NCBI GenBank assembly: GCA_002786025.1
Contig: NHNW01000062.1
Location: 162,498-226,497 of the forward strand
Source: Zasmidium citrigriseum
Taxonomy: Eukaryota; Ascomycota; Dothideomycetes; Mycosphaerellales; Mycosphaerellaceae
Length of the DNA: 64,000 nt
Direction of reading: 5' to 3'
Positions 21,873 to 34,700 of this stretch are shown piece after piece. Each line of letters starts with the position of its first letter. Position 1 is the stretch's first letter. The translations under genes were made by a program, and so were the position numbers. The notes under the pieces are model-generated. The model had not been told where the DNA came from. It searched no databases and saw nothing but the letters and a program-made list of their open reading frames with translations.

Positions 21873-24106
21873 AACGCATGATGAATGACGAGGGGATGAG
21901 TGAAAAGACTGATATAGAGCCAGAGATCAAGACCAGAAGCATAGCGAGGAGTTTGGGAACGATATTGAAGCCATGTCGGAAATGTCAAGGAGATACACAT
22001 GTACGAAATCGTAATACTCAAGATCTTACCATTTCAGCCGCAATCCCACGCTCCAAGCACCTGGCACCCTCCTGCCAGGAACAAGTATTAGGTCAAGTGA
22101 GCGCAGACCGCTGCTGTGAAACAATCCTACCTCTTGGGCGCAAAGACGCAGGTACAATTCCTCGGGCCCAGATCTTGCCAAGTGAGGCATGTTTTGGGCA
22201 TGACCGAACAACTGCGACGTGAGTGAAGCCACGTTGCGTTGCCCTTTATCCATGATCCTGTATGGAGTGCGGTGTTGGTTTTGGGCAAATGCCATCCTTA
22301 TCCTTGAGCCTGGAGATCCGCGGAGATCCTGCCTTTGCCGCTACATGGGGATTGCATACTCTTTCTCCTGGACGGACAGTATGGTGGGCTAGACCAACGA
22401 GTCCAGCAACGACAGAACACGTATCCAACGCGTGAGTCCGTCACAGGGCGTGTTGTAGTATATCGGCAGCATCGGCAATATGGCATTCGCGGGATCATTC
22501 GTCGAGCAGCCGATGCTGGACCGCGAACCGAGCCGGTGGCGTGCGTCGCCGAAGATCGGAGGATGCAGTTCTTATAGAAGCGTTTGTGTAATTGCTGCGC
22601 CCAAGCATTGGACAAGCTGATTGTACGGATATTGGAACCAAGGAATCTCGCGTCTGGAAGTCGTCTTGTCTCGCATAGCGCGACCGATCATCCCCGGGAT
22701 GAGTCAGGCAGGGAAGAGAGTGCCAGGTGCCGAGAGCGCATGGCATCGCGTGAGAGTTTGCTTGATCTTCCTTTCTTCTTGCTCAGCAGGAAATGCCAAG
22801 CAAATACATCTTCCCGTTCGTTACCAGATCTCTGATCAAACCAGTGGGCAAAAAGAGCCAAGAGATTGTGGCATTCGTTGGCATATTTGAATTCCATCTC
22901 TTATCACGACCTCTCTACGAATAGATCTCCCTCAGAATCGAAAGCAGCCTAGCGCTAGTGTCTTCATGATAAGGACCAGATCCAACAAATCAGACCTTGC
23001 AAAGATGTCAGGGTCGAAACACAGACGGGGAAAGGCGTCCGCAAGGCCCGTCAGCCGCGCGAATGGCAGCGCGATTTCGGACGGCAGTGGCGGACAGGGT
23101 TGTCGCTCCTCAACGCGGACGTCAACTCTAACAATTTGCTGTCATGGAAAGTGTCAACCTGCTGATAAGGATGAGTGTCTGTGGGATTCTTCGTCTGATG
23201 AGACCAAGCGACCGAGAACGGATGCGCGCCCGCCCAGGGCGATTCTCGACTGGGCATTAAAAAGCACTTCATGTAAGAGCCGCGCTTGTCGCTTGGGATT
23301 GAGGCGTTGACGATGCCGGACGCAGGGAGGTGCTTCTCGTTGGATGGAGATGGGACGGTGAGACTCTGTTGACGCGCGGGTGGGACAGGAACCATCCAAG
23401 CAGCATGCAAACAGTTCTGGCAGCTTTTCAAGGGTCCTTCTTGTTGGCAGTGAGAGAATCCCGCCGTTAGGGATCCGGGTAAGCAAGCCAGCCAGCAAAT
23501 TCGAAAAAAGCAAATCTGCCGGGATCTGGTGCATGCACGCAAACCAAGCACATGCAAATTGGATGGGATGATGATGAAAAGGAACCGTCAGATCTGGGGC
23601 AGCAGAGACACAACCCGCGCAGCCACGAGGACTAGCTGCGTGGGCCGTCCTACCAATCCGCACCGAGTTCTGCCAGATCTCGGGCGCGGTGGTGGTTAGC
23701 TCGTTGATAAGGTGATGTGGTGCTAAGGTTCACCTGGCTGTGGGAAGATCGCTTGGGCCTTTTCCCTAGCATGCTAGCCGCCTCATCATAAGACCCGTTG
23801 GCCTCCGCTGGTCGAGCTCATCCTGAGCTTTGAGCCTCGTCTGTCTTCTCTGTTTTATATTATCGTTGTCTTCCCTCCCTCTGCTGTCTCTTGCTATTTG
23901 CTTACGCAGGAGTTTACACCTCAAAGGCTCTATTTATACCGCTCCGCGCAAAGACTCTGCAGCGCGTGCCAGCGGCTCCTGCAGCAACCCTACCGAGGCC
24001 CTACCTTCGACAGCCGCTTCCGAGACCGCATCCCTAAAACCGCGCAACCGTGTAAAGAGCGCGGCAGCAGCAGTCGCTCGCTCGCAGCTGTAAACCAACG
24101 CCCAGC
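21873..24106. other. 2.2 kb intergenic region, long promoter of ammonium transporter
   Basis: No gene can be supported; the longest frames are in low-similarity sequence on both strands. It contains three GATAAG boxes (separate entry) and a pyrimidine-rich leader from about 23830 to the ATG at 24107. Confidence 0.55.
22968..23711 (+). promoter_or_regulatory. Three GATAAG boxes upstream of ammonium transporter
   Basis: TGATAAGG occurs at about 22967-22974, 23163-23170 and 23705-23712, all in the same orientation, 0.4-1.1 kb before the ATG. GATAAG is the core site of AreA/Nit2-type GATA factors that activate nitrogen-scavenging genes when good nitrogen is absent. Binding is inferred from the gene type and motif only. 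Confidence 0.55.
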
Positions 24107-25848
24107 ATGTCGTACTTCTGGGTGGGCCCGCCAGCCCAGTTCAATGGCACCAACCCAGACCTCGGAGGCGATTCAAGTGAGTTTCAACACCTCGAAGCAT
24201 TGAAGACACTACGTCACGTGCTCGAATACCACAAAAAGAAACACCACCTCTAACATTCATTTTTACAGGCGTGGAGAACCTCAATGGCTGGTTCTCGCCC
24301 GGCGACCAGGCCTACATTATCGTGGCCTCCGCCATGGTCCTGGTCATGGTGCCAGGTCTAGGCTTCCTCTACTCCGGTCTCGCGCGAAGAAAATCCGCCC
24401 TGAGCATGATCTTTGCTTGCATGGGCTCCTGCTCTGTCATCACGTTCCAATGGTATTTCTGGGGTTACTCGTTGGCGTTCAGCCAGTATGCGACGAATGG
24501 CTTCATTGGCGATTTGAAGAAGTTTGGGTTGATGAACACTTTGGCTGTGCCGAGTCCGGGGAGTCCGTTGATTCCGGATTTGCTGTATGCGTTTTATCAG
24601 GTATGTTGGAAGCACGAGAGGTGGTGATTTTGGGAGGTACTGACTCTGTAGTAGATGCAATTCTGCGCCGTCACAGCAGCCATCGTTATGGGAGCAGTTG
24701 CCGAACGCGGCCGTCTCATCCCCGCCATGGTCTTCACCTTCTTCTGGGCAACCCTCGTCTACTGCCCCATCGCCTGCTGGGCCTGGAATATCAACGGCTG
24801 GGGCTACAAATGGGGCGTCCTCGACTACGCCGGCGGAGGCCCCGTCGAAATCGGCTCCGGTCTTTCCGCGCTCGCATACTCCATGGTCCTCGGCCGCCGT
24901 CAAGAGAAGATGATGCTGAACTTCCGCCCACACAACGTCTCGCTCATCACGCTCGGCACGATCCTGTTGTGGTTCGGATGGTTGGGTTTTAACGGAGGCT
25001 CGTCTTTCGGCGCCAACCTCCGTGCGGTTATGGCTTGCTGGAACTCCAACTTGACCGCCATGTTCGCCGCTATGTCCTGGGTTCTCCTCGACTACCGTCT
25101 CGCTCGCAAGTGGTCCATGGTCGGCTGGTGCTCCGGCGCCATCTCCGGACTCGTCGCCGCAACGCCCGCTTCAGGTTTCATCCCACCGTGGGCCTCCGTC
25201 GTTCTCGGAATCGCCACGGGCGTGGTTGCTAACTTCGCCACCAAGATCAAGTACTGGATCAAGATCGACGACAGCATGGACGTCTTCGCCGAGCACGGTG
25301 TCGCAGGCATGGTCGGTCTCTTCTTCAACGCCATCTTCGGCGCAACCTACATCATCGGTCTCGACGGCGTCAACACCGGTTCCTCGTCCTACCCCGGCGG
25401 CTGGATCCAGCACAACTGGAAGCAGCTCTACATTCAAATCGCCTACATCGCCGCCTGCACCGCGTGGTCGTTCGTCATCAGCGCTCTGATCGCGTACGCC
25501 ATCAACTTCATCCCCGGTCTCAAACTCCGCGCGAGCGAGGAGGCTGAGCTTCTCGGTATGGACGACGACCAGCTCGGCGAGTTCGCGTACGACTACGTTG
25601 AGGTCCGCCGTGACTATCTCGCTTGGACTCCTACCAAGGGCGACCCCGAGAAGGCCGAGGCGGACATCCCACAACAGGAGCGCCATGGCATTCAACAACA
25701 TAGCGATATGATCGAGGGCAAGGACCCGGCGGGCAGCGAAGCCAGCGGAAGCGGTAACGAGCACACTGGTATTGGAGGCGATAGACATGGTATTGCATAT
25801 GAGGAGATGGAGAAGTCGAAGAGGGAAGCCGCGAGTGGTGGGCATTGA
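24107..25848 (+). CDS. Ammonium transporter (Amt/MEP family)
   Basis: Exons 24107-24176, 24269-24600 and 24655-25848 (introns 24177-24268 and 24601-24654) give 531 residues. Eleven membrane segments can be traced. Family motifs include GDQAYIIVASAMVLVMVPGLGFLYSG near the start (helix 1), GAVAERGR, DYAGGGPVEIGSG (the conserved D-x-A-G-G-x-V-x-I/H region) and FGWLGFNGGS. The central pore-lining twin-His region is present in part (HGVAGMVG). The final about 80 residues form a hydrophilic, acidic cytosolic tail, as in MEP2-type sensors, where this tail is regulatory. It sits in the plasma membrane and imports ammonium. The first exon encodes only the short outward N-terminus (MSYFWVGPPAQFNGT). 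Confidence 0.95.
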
Positions 25849-28800
25849 AGTTGAATTTGTGTGATCATTTGCAAGATTGTTTAAAGATGGAGAGGAGAGA
25901 TTTCTTGTTGATGCTTTGTTTTGTGTTTTGAGATACCAATGAGGGAGTGAACAGCACACGTCTATTTTATCCATCATCATCAAATCGACTGTCACCATCA
26001 TCGCCAGTCGATCGACTACAGCTGTATACCATGTACGAGAGAGAATGAACATCAAAAGTTCCGAAAGATCAAAGTCGTTCTATCCTCATCACCAACTCCT
26101 TTCGGACGTTCGCACCTACCTTTGCCTTCCTCCCGTTCCATCCCCTTTCTGCTTCTCTCCAAGAACCACAAGACACCACGTCTCGATACACTTTCCACCC
26201 AAGCCTCGTCCCCAAATTGCAAACTCCCACAAGAGCCTTGAGCTATACCTCACCTCGGTACGTCTCCCAAGCCAAGCTCACGCTCCTATGGTGCCAAGCG
26301 ATGTCCTTATCAGTGCATAGACGAAGGCGCATCTATGCGAACCATGATAGTTTAGGCCAAGCATGAAGAGGATCTGGGGGATGCATCGAGATCGTGGGGA
26401 TGGTTGATTGAGTGCGTGCGTGGCTTGAACGACACGTGCCGAGGCGTAGATAGGGAAAGTATCGTTGGGGACCGTGGTTGTCATGATGATGTGCGTGGTA
26501 GGTCTTTTCCGCGCGAGATAGTGCTCTTGTGCCTTTTTGTTGCTCAAATGAGGTCGTTGATTGGGTTAATGGTCTGTATTTCTGCTGTTGATGTCTGATT
26601 GCGCTCTCGGATTGTGAGGTGACCTGAGGTATTCTCCTCAATAGGTTGAGAGGCCTTCGACAACCTGCTGGCATCTGATCAGTGTGGAGGACATTATTAC
26701 CACATCATGGAATGTAGAAGCGGTCCTCATCGACCACGACAACCTACCGCGCCCAACTGAGGAATGTGAACAGGCTCTGTTAGACTCGAATCATTTCTTT
26801 ACCACGACGTGGAAATCATGCTCACGAACCACTAGGACCTACCATCGGTTCGTGGTCCTTCATCAAGAACGCTTGCACCGTGATTACTGAACGGAACTCT
26901 CGAGTCGTCATGGCGGTGCCGTTCATGCGTCGCATCCACTCGTCCTATTGCGAAATTCAGGGCAACCTCAATTTTGACTCCAAAGTCTCAACGCGTCTGG
27001 AAACCGCTGAAACGAGCCATTCTTGGAGACCGCGTGGCCGTATCTGACAACACCAGGTCTCTGGAAACGTCGCAGGTCAGAGTTGCGCGTTGGTATCATG
27101 TCGCTGGAGTTGATGGCATCGCGTCGGGCATTATGTATGTCGGACGTTGCTCTCAGGTGCCAACTGCTGCATTCGACGCATTTTTGGCAACTTGTTCTGC
27201 CGTGGAGCTTGCCAGCATATGCTTTTGAATGCCGTAAGTCAACCCGTTAGGCCATATGGCGATCAAAGGGGTCCTGTTGACATCTGGGGCAATGCCAGTG
27301 AGTGAACCTTCAGCGAGTCATGATATGCGTCCGGCTCATTCGGCAGTGTACTGGAGGCCTTCAGTTGTGACGGTTTCCGTGCCTGCAGGCCAACAAGCGC
27401 GTCTGATGTCGCAGGAACGGATGCAGCGCTTCGATGGGTTCATCATTAGCCTTCCAGCAAGGAAGAGCCTCAGCCCTATGTGACGCTGCGACGATCAGCT
27501 TCTTGTTATGTCCTCTTGTATCAACAGGGGGAGCATTATGAATCTGGTTCAGGTCTTCGGGCTTCTAATGAGGCATACTTGGGCAGGTTTGCTCTCCAAC
27601 AGCTGAAGGGGCATCGAGCAATCGGTGTGCGGGCGACAATCGACGAGTTTACAGCGCATGCAGTCTCGCGGACGGGATGCGCTCATTTCCCACCGACTGG
27701 CTTTCCGTTCCAGAGTCAAATGTGTCGTCACAGAAAGCAACGCATCATCTTCACGCGTCGAAACCTCGCGAATGAGCTTGTTCTGCGATACAGGCTCTGG
27801 CCGGAAGGAAAAGTTGCCCACGCCGTTTGATGGTTCTTGCTCGGAATGAGCTTTGCAGTGAAGAAAGCTCTGACATCAAGTTTGCGTCGAAACAGACCGC
27901 GTAATGGTCTTATGGCGGAGGGAAGACGCGACGGGTGACGAGCCACCATCCATGCGAACTGTCCGCAAGCCAGCAGATGTTGAACCTGTTCGACTGGGGT
28001 GTCCACAACACAAAGGAAGCCAGAACTTACGCATATGTTAAGTGCAGACCGGTGCTTTAGACTGGATCATATCATGACCCGTACTCATAGAAAGTGCCGT
28101 GAAGATTTGAATGTCGAATCCTGTCAGTTGGACAGTCGGGTCGGCTGGCCCAATCGAGCAAGTCGGGAAGCATTCACTTCCACATGGCGCTAGCAGACAG
28201 TCATGAGATCGGCGCAAGTGGAAGGCATATCCCAGCTCCGGGAGATGGATTGCTGCACACAGACGAGAGTCTAGTAGAATCTTTCGGCGATACGGCCTTG
28301 CTCAGTCGCCGTGTGAAGACTTTTCCGTGGTCTGTGTTGTGAGCCCTCGCCGGGCTTGTCCGCGGGAAGTTGGCGCAGTGATCTTGGTAATCAAGAAGCA
28401 CCCTTGCTTGCCCTTCTGCCCAGAGTGGAGGAGGTGAAGTCGACACGAGAACCCGGTTCGCAGATGCGGGAACGAAGTGTGCGGCGGTGATTGGCACAGG
28501 CATGGCTCGCAGCTGCGGTGGAAATGGAAGGTGAAATGATGTGCGCCATGGTGAAACGCGTGCACAACACCGTCCTCCAAATGCACGATCTCCAGGCGAC
28601 AACGGTCGGATTGGGAGTGCGGGCGCTGTCTGTTGCCGTTGCACTGCATTGGTGCGAGGTGTTGAGTGAGTCGCGGCTCGACCTCGAGTCGTGCGGAAAG
28701 CTTGCCTGCGCTTCGGGACGCCCAAGGTTTGATGAGGGTTTGGCGGGCCGGCCATCAATGCCGGGCTCCCATGGGCATTGGTGAGGCAGATTGATGCGAT

Positions 28801-29162
28801 TCCGGCGGCGACGCGCTGGATAGCCTTCAATATTGGGCCCAGCAAATGGGTCGGCGTGCACGCAAGAATCAGCACTGCGCAGACTGGGCATCGGCGCTAG
28901 CACGAGCAGGCCGCTGGATTGAGTGATTGATTAGCAGATTGCTGGGGATTGTGCTATACGTACGCGAACGGGCTAAGAGGCCTGGAGTACATAATATACC
29001 CTGCCCGCCATATTGCTGTGAAACAGTAGCGAACTGCCCCTTTCCTCGCCCTTTCGCCGTGCGACGCCACGCCAGAGCCATAACATAACACGTCCGTCGT
29101 CGCAGGTTGGTCGCGTGCGGCGTGTTTATACAAAACGCTCGTCCGCCGCCAGATGCGCGAGA
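25849..29162. other. 3.3 kb gene-poor region
   Basis: No coding region is supported; open frames are short, start mostly with non-ATG codons and look random. Around 26820-26880 a small inverted repeat (CACGAACC...GGTTCGTG) could form a hairpin. The right part is the promoter and leader of the TBC gene. Confidence 0.5.
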
Positions 29163-31781
29163 ATGGCAGCGTCGCTGGTCCGGAGCCTGTCGCCGCGTGG
29201 CAGCGATATTGAATTGCGCAATCCGTCCAATATGGCGCCGATGATGATGACGAGCGACGACGAGGGCCGGCCGGGCACGATGCAGTCGAAGATGTCCATG
29301 TCGTCGATTCGCACGGTGAGCTACGCGGAGACGAAGGAGGGCGTGCCGCCGGTCAAGGTTGCCTCCATCAGCCACGCCAACGCCAGCGCCAACGTCGAGT
29401 CCCCGCCTCGCGACTCCTACACCAGCAGCAACGCCAGCTGCACCCGAGCCCCTAGCCACCACCGCCCCGTCCTCCACGACTCCCACTCCCTGCGCTCCGC
29501 CAGCGTCAAGCGCGACAGCGGCATCGCGCCCTCCATCGCGACTACCGAAAGCTGCCTGTCCGTCCCCGCCAGCGAAGGAAGGGGCGTCGCGAAGGAGCCA
29601 ACACTGCCGACCATTCTGGTGCAGGATGAGGAGCCCGCTGCAGGAGCGCACGACGAGAGAAGCAGGTCCCCCTTCGGCAAGAGGAAGGAGAAGTGGCCGC
29701 GTCGCCAGACCAAGTCGGCCTCGCCCGCAAGAATGAACCGCAACAACAGCTTCAAGGGCCTGCAGACCACCCTGCCCACCGCCAGCGCCGATGACATCAA
29801 TCTGGACGACCTGACCACCGACAAGGTCACCTTCTCGACGAGGGGCAGTCTGATGTTCGGGGGCAAGAAGATGCAGGACCTGATCGCATCCAAGGGAGAC
29901 GACAAGGCGCGGACGGATGGCACGACTACTCCCATTCCTGGCGAGGCGACGAAGGAGTACCCCAAAGATGAGGCTGTACAAGACGTCCCGCCGACGAGCT
30001 CGTCGAAAGAAGATGCCGCTCAGAATGAAACAGCCCCACGTGCAGGGCTCAAGACGGGCAGAAGGCAGCCGAGTATGAAGATGCTCCAAGCCGCAATCCA
30101 AGGTGGCCGTGTCCTTTCAGCCGAGGAAATGACTTTATCTATGAACGTCCGCTGCATGTACGACCATGGCAACGAGCGTGCTGCTGAGTGGGTGAACGGC
30201 GTGCAACCAATGGACGGCCTGGTATCTGGAAAGACGACCCCCGCTACAACCATGAGAGATACACCAACGCCAGACGCAATGAACGGAGACCTTAGCGTCT
30301 CCAAGATTCGAGACCGTCCAGCCAGCAAACGATCATCACGGACTTCGCAAGTTGCTGACCCGCGTTCAAGTTACTACTCGAAGGAGGCACACGAGCTCGC
30401 GGGTGGTATCGAGGACTGGGCAGATGTCGACAGCCAACTTGTCGATCGTTACGGCTTCATTCACACCGACCGCATGGTATCACGCTCGTCAGTCTCGTCG
30501 CGGGAACCTGGCCGGGGCATGCAGCGGATAGCAACTTCTCTTCGAGTGGAAGCAGACCAACCGCGAGGAAGTCGGAAGGGTCGAGGAGCGTCTAGTACAC
30601 GCTCTTCGAGATCAATGCCGCCAAAGGAGAGCAAAGAATGGACTTTTAGGAAGAAGGGGCCACCCTCAATACATAGCACGTACTCCACGACTTCGCGTTC
30701 CAACAATCCCTTCCGGTCACGCAACAGGAGAGTGCTAGCAGGCGCTTCGGACATGCTGACCTTACCACCTGGCCTGGCTGACATTGACGAAGATGAAGAC
30801 GCTGGCAAGACCGCTTCTTCATTAAAGCAGCGCGAGTGGGCTCGCGAGGAGAAGTGGCAAAAGATGGCTCGCGTGGTGCGAAGGAAAGGTGAAGGCAAAG
30901 GCGGTGGCATGCATTTCGAATTCGACACGACCGACAACAAAGTCATTGAGAGGACATGGAAGGGCATTCCGGATCGCTGGCGAGCAACGGCCTGGCACAG
31001 CTTCCTGTCCGCCAGTGCGAAAAAGCGGAGGATTGGTGTTACTGACGAAGAACTTATCGGACAGTTCCATAAACTACAGGAGATGAGCTCGGCCGACGAC
31101 CTTCAGATTGATGTAGATGTGCCCCGGACTGTGAACATGCACATCATGTTTCGACGACGATACCGCGGCGGACAACGTTTACTCTTCCGCGTCCTACACG
31201 CCGTCAGTCTTTACTTCCCGGATACTGGATACGTGCAAGGCATGGCAAGTCTTGCAGCCACACTCCTTTGTTACTTTGACGAAGAAAATGCCTTCGTCAT
31301 GATGGTCCGGCTCTGGCAGTTGCGAGGCCTGGAGCAGTTGTTCCAGAACGGCTTCGAAGGACTAATGGCATGTCTCAATGAGTTCGAGACACAATGGCTG
31401 CGCGGCGGAGACGTCGCGATGAAGCTGCAGGAACTCGGAATTGGCTCCACCGCATACGGTACCCGCTGGTACCTCACTCTCTTTAACATGAGCATCCCCT
31501 TCCCGGCCCAACTTCGAGTCTGGGACGTCTTCATGCTGCTAGGCGACCAGCCGACCAATACTACCGGATCATTCGCCGGCGCCGACCTCGACGTTCTCCA
31601 CGCTACCAGCGCCGCTCTCGTCGACGCTACGCGGGAGATCTTGCTGGACAGCGACTTTGAGAATGCTATGAAGGTTCTCACATCGTTCGTGCCCATCAAG
31701 GATGAGGACCTTTTGATGCGCGTCGCACGCACGGAATGGAAGATGAAAAAGAAGATGGATAAAGGGACGACATCCCACTAG
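29163..31781 (+). CDS. TBC-domain Rab GTPase-activating protein
   Basis: An intronless frame; ATG 29163 gives 872 residues (the frame opens earlier with a GTG). The first about 540 residues are Ser/Thr/Arg-rich and low-complexity, with many candidate phosphorylation sites. The TBC domain occupies about residues 585-850. It begins WKGIPDRWRATAW and contains both catalytic fingers: the arginine of the I-x-x-D-x-x-R motif (IDVDVPR, R655) and the glutamine of YVQGM (Q692). Later motifs such as WDVFMLLGD and the helix after it are also present. It would accelerate GTP hydrolysis on a Rab in membrane traffic or polarised growth; which Rab is not visible. The exon is unusually long for a fungal gene but shows no break. 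Confidence 0.9.
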   Translation: MAASLVRSLSPRGSDIELRNPSNMAPMMMTSDDEGRPGTMQSKMSMSSIRTVSYAETKEGVPPVKVASISHANASANVESPPRDSYTSSNASCTRAPSHHRPVLHDSHSLRSASVKRDSGIAPSIATTESCLSVPASEGRGVAKEPTLPTILVQDEEPAAGAHDERSRSPFGKRKEKWPRRQTKSASPARMNRNNSFKGLQTTLPTASADDINLDDLTTDKVTFSTRGSLMFGGKKMQDLIASKGDDKARTDGTTTPIPGEATKEYPKDEAVQDVPPTSSSKEDAAQNETAPRAGLKTGRRQPSMKMLQAAIQGGRVLSAEEMTLSMNVRCMYDHGNERAAEWVNGVQPMDGLVSGKTTPATTMRDTPTPDAMNGDLSVSKIRDRPASKRSSRTSQVADPRSSYYSKEAHELAGGIEDWADVDSQLVDRYGFIHTDRMVSRSSVSSREPGRGMQRIATSLRVEADQPRGSRKGRGASSTRSSRSMPPKESKEWTFRKKGPPSIHSTYSTTSRSNNPFRSRNRRVLAGASDMLTLPPGLADIDEDEDAGKTASSLKQREWAREEKWQKMARVVRRKGEGKGGGMHFEFDTTDNKVIERTWKGIPDRWRATAWHSFLSASAKKRRIGVTDEELIGQFHKLQEMSSADDLQIDVDVPRTVNMHIMFRRRYRGGQRLLFRVLHAVSLYFPDTGYVQGMASLAATLLCYFDEENAFVMMVRLWQLRGLEQLFQNGFEGLMACLNEFETQWLRGGDVAMKLQELGIGSTAYGTRWYLTLFNMSIPFPAQLRVWDVFMLLGDQPTNTTGSFAGADLDVLHATSAALVDATREILLDSDFENAMKVLTSFVPIKDEDLLMRVARTEWKMKKKMDKGTTSH

Positions 31782-34700
31782 ACGTTGGACTCTCGCGAGT
31801 CTGGTTGGCCTGGGTCTGGGTTGGAACGTCTAGACACGAAGAGTGGTTTCTTTGACGTTTGTTGTCTCCTTGCGTTTTGATGCGGTTCTTGACGAAGGGA
31901 AGGGCAAAAAAGGGGCTGGCTTCCTTTTCTTTTTGAGTTGATTGATTGAGATACCCTGACAGAATCGGATATGTATGCGTTGGCGAGCCATACCGACTCG
32001 TTGATGGAAAGCTATGGGAAAGCATCGATAGTAGATGTCATTTAGTAATGTAATGTATAGATTTGAGGAGAAGAGGAGAAGGCTCTTGTGTTTCATGAGG
32101 GTGGGTATCGACCGTTTCCAGCGGGTGCTGTCTGCTGACTTGTCTGGATGGGATAGGCTATAGTTCGAAGGATGGAGTACATGCAGGAGATTGTATGCGG
32201 GCACTTGCATGACCGGGCTGATTACTCTACAGAGGACGAATCGAGACCGAGAGCACTGGAGTTATTTCCGCGGAGCGAAGAGGAAATGATGGATTGGTAA
32301 GGTGGCAAAAGAGGTGATATCCTGCCTGGAGCCGCAGTTTCGTTGTACGGAGCCGTGAAGACGACAAGTCGATGCGAACGCGATCAGATTCCGCGGACTG
32401 TACGTGTTGGGACTGAGGTCTGCTGCGGCCATATGCATGAGTGACAGGTTCTCCCATCCGGACCTGCATTTGAGACCCAGTATTGAACGTAGTAAGACGA
32501 GATTGGACGATGGACTTGCAGGAGGAGGAGGAGGTCTGCTCAGAGGGCGAATTGATGGTGGACGAGTGTCTCTCCGCGGACATTATGAAGAAGCTGTTGT
32601 CTGTGGCAAGTTGCGCTTTCTGTGCTGTATTTGCATGCTGAAAGAAAGCAGGATATCTCGTTTTGACTTGCAGTCTTCTGGTACGTCCATCTGACTGAGA
32701 GGACCTCGCAGACGATGAATCGACAGGACAGCAACGGTCTTTCGCGGAAGATACTGAAAAGGAAGCCTTACGCTGGCAGAAAGCAGGATATCCCATCTGG
32801 ACCTGCATTCGTCGCTCGAGCAGGGACTGGATCGAACGTAGCGAGACGAGATTGGGCGGGAACACGCATGAGGGAGATGACCACTCCTTAGAGGACGAAC
32901 CGATGCTGTGGTAACGATTTTCCGCGGGTATTGAGAAGAAGTCGGCGGTGGCAAGTCGCACTTCCTCTGCTGTGTTTGCATGCGGCAGAAAAGCAGGATA
33001 TCCTGACCTGGGCGTGCAGAACTCGTTGGCTGGGCGTCAATGTTAGGAAAGTCACCTGTATGAGGAAGATGAGGGCTGCCTAGAGGACGAAACGACGATA
33101 TCCCGCGGACGTGAAGATGCGACAAGTGGCTAGTTGCGCTACCATGTTGCGTGGCGATATGGGAAGGCTGGGGATGGTAGTCGTAATGTCGAGACTTCGG
33201 TCTCGATGGATCGATTCGATGGATCGAGATGCAGTAGACTGATCTGTTGAGCCGTCCAGAACCTGCGTCAGAATACCCACTTCGTGAACACTTTGCCAGG
33301 TCATCAGTCTCGAAGAAGTTTTTCAATAGCCTCCGTGGTAGATTAGGCAAGATATTCGAAGCCTCTGACGAAAAGCTTCGTTTCGCAGCCTGGTTCTCGT
33401 GGAAAGTTTCGTGGGTTGACGTTGACAGGTGAAGTTGTGATGAAGGGTAGCATTGCACCTTCCTGGATAGGTCAATGGAACAGGGCAGGAACTTCACATG
33501 TACCTTCCTGCACCTTTAACGAAACGGCATTACCAAAGCAAGCAGCGACGACCGTCCATCACAAGCCACCTCCAATGGCAAGCACGCTTCACTCGCCACA
33601 TTTGAACAGACAGCAGAGACTTCACGGTTCCCCTCACCTTCGACTCATCTTCAACATGCAAGATGCGATCATTCACCTGCTAATGCCGCCTGCACGTCAA
33701 GCGCACCCTGTTTCCCTCCAGCTGAAAATGCTCCTCTGCAGACGGCCATTGGTGCACCGGACTTCCAACCGCAGGATGACCTTCCAACTTCTCGAAGGGC
33801 GGCTCGCTATGCATGCAACGTCCCTCTCCAGCAAGGGGACATGTCGATCCGGATCGCGTCGTCTTGCGTTTTTGCACCTCGACAACCACACGACCCGCCT
33901 CCTCACTTTTTTTCTGCGCTGATCAGTCTGCGGTGTGGGATACTGCTTCGAGGAATTTGGACTGCTGGTCACAGCCACAGTCTTGACTTTTGTTGGCATC
34001 GTGCGTGGTCGTTGGACGGAGAAATGCAGGATATGCTTTTTCCCTTTCACTTCGCTTTGGTCTGTTTCATGGCCGGTCCGTCGAACTCAGTCGCTATTGC
34101 CGCGCGTGTTTTTCTCCGGTTCGATGGACGTTTTCGATGGATCGAGAAACGACTTCGCAACGCTTTACGTTGGCCAAGCGATGAAAATTTCAGTCGCCCT
34201 GCGAATTTGAGCACCTTTGCGAGCGACACGATGGGGTCGGCAGCCCTGTGTATTTCTTCTGCACGAATCCCGGTCGCTGGGTCTCGCGGTTGGCGTGTCT
34301 CAGATCTCAACGGCCAATCTCAACCGCCACACGTAACGGCTGCAAACGACCCGGCAATCACCTTCCGAAACGGCCACAGTCACGGTTGTCACGCTGCCTT
34401 ATCTCGACCTGTTCGTTTACCAGCTCGCCAAAACCTCCTCCATCCCACCTGCAATCCCGGAAGATTTTGCTGTGCCCTCGCGTCGAGTGACTTGTCAAGC
34501 AGATCTCTGCCCCAATCGAGCAGGATCTGCTGTCTCGGGCAAGACGTGCGACTTGCAGATTGCAGCTACGGACACGCGAGCGCATGAGCGGACACGTGCA
34601 ATAAGCTTTGCAAGGATGGGCTGACCACACCATGAATTGGCTCGATCCAAAAGGCCCAGAACCGGCGCTGGACTACAGCTGTCCACTCGCCCATCCCCTC

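Noticed and set aside
26820..26880. Hairpin CACGAACC...GGTTCGTG as a regulatory RNA
   Set aside because: An isolated eight-base stem in a gene-poor region; expected by chance and not supported by other evidence.
32583..33497. 304-codon minus-strand frame with internal protein repeats
   Set aside because: It begins at a non-ATG codon, and its repeats are explained by the DNA-level 345-base tandem repeat; a neighbouring frame shows the same repeats.
33841..34587. 248-codon plus-strand frame in the 5 kb gene desert
   Set aside because: Composition looks random and there are no splice signals, signal peptide or motifs.
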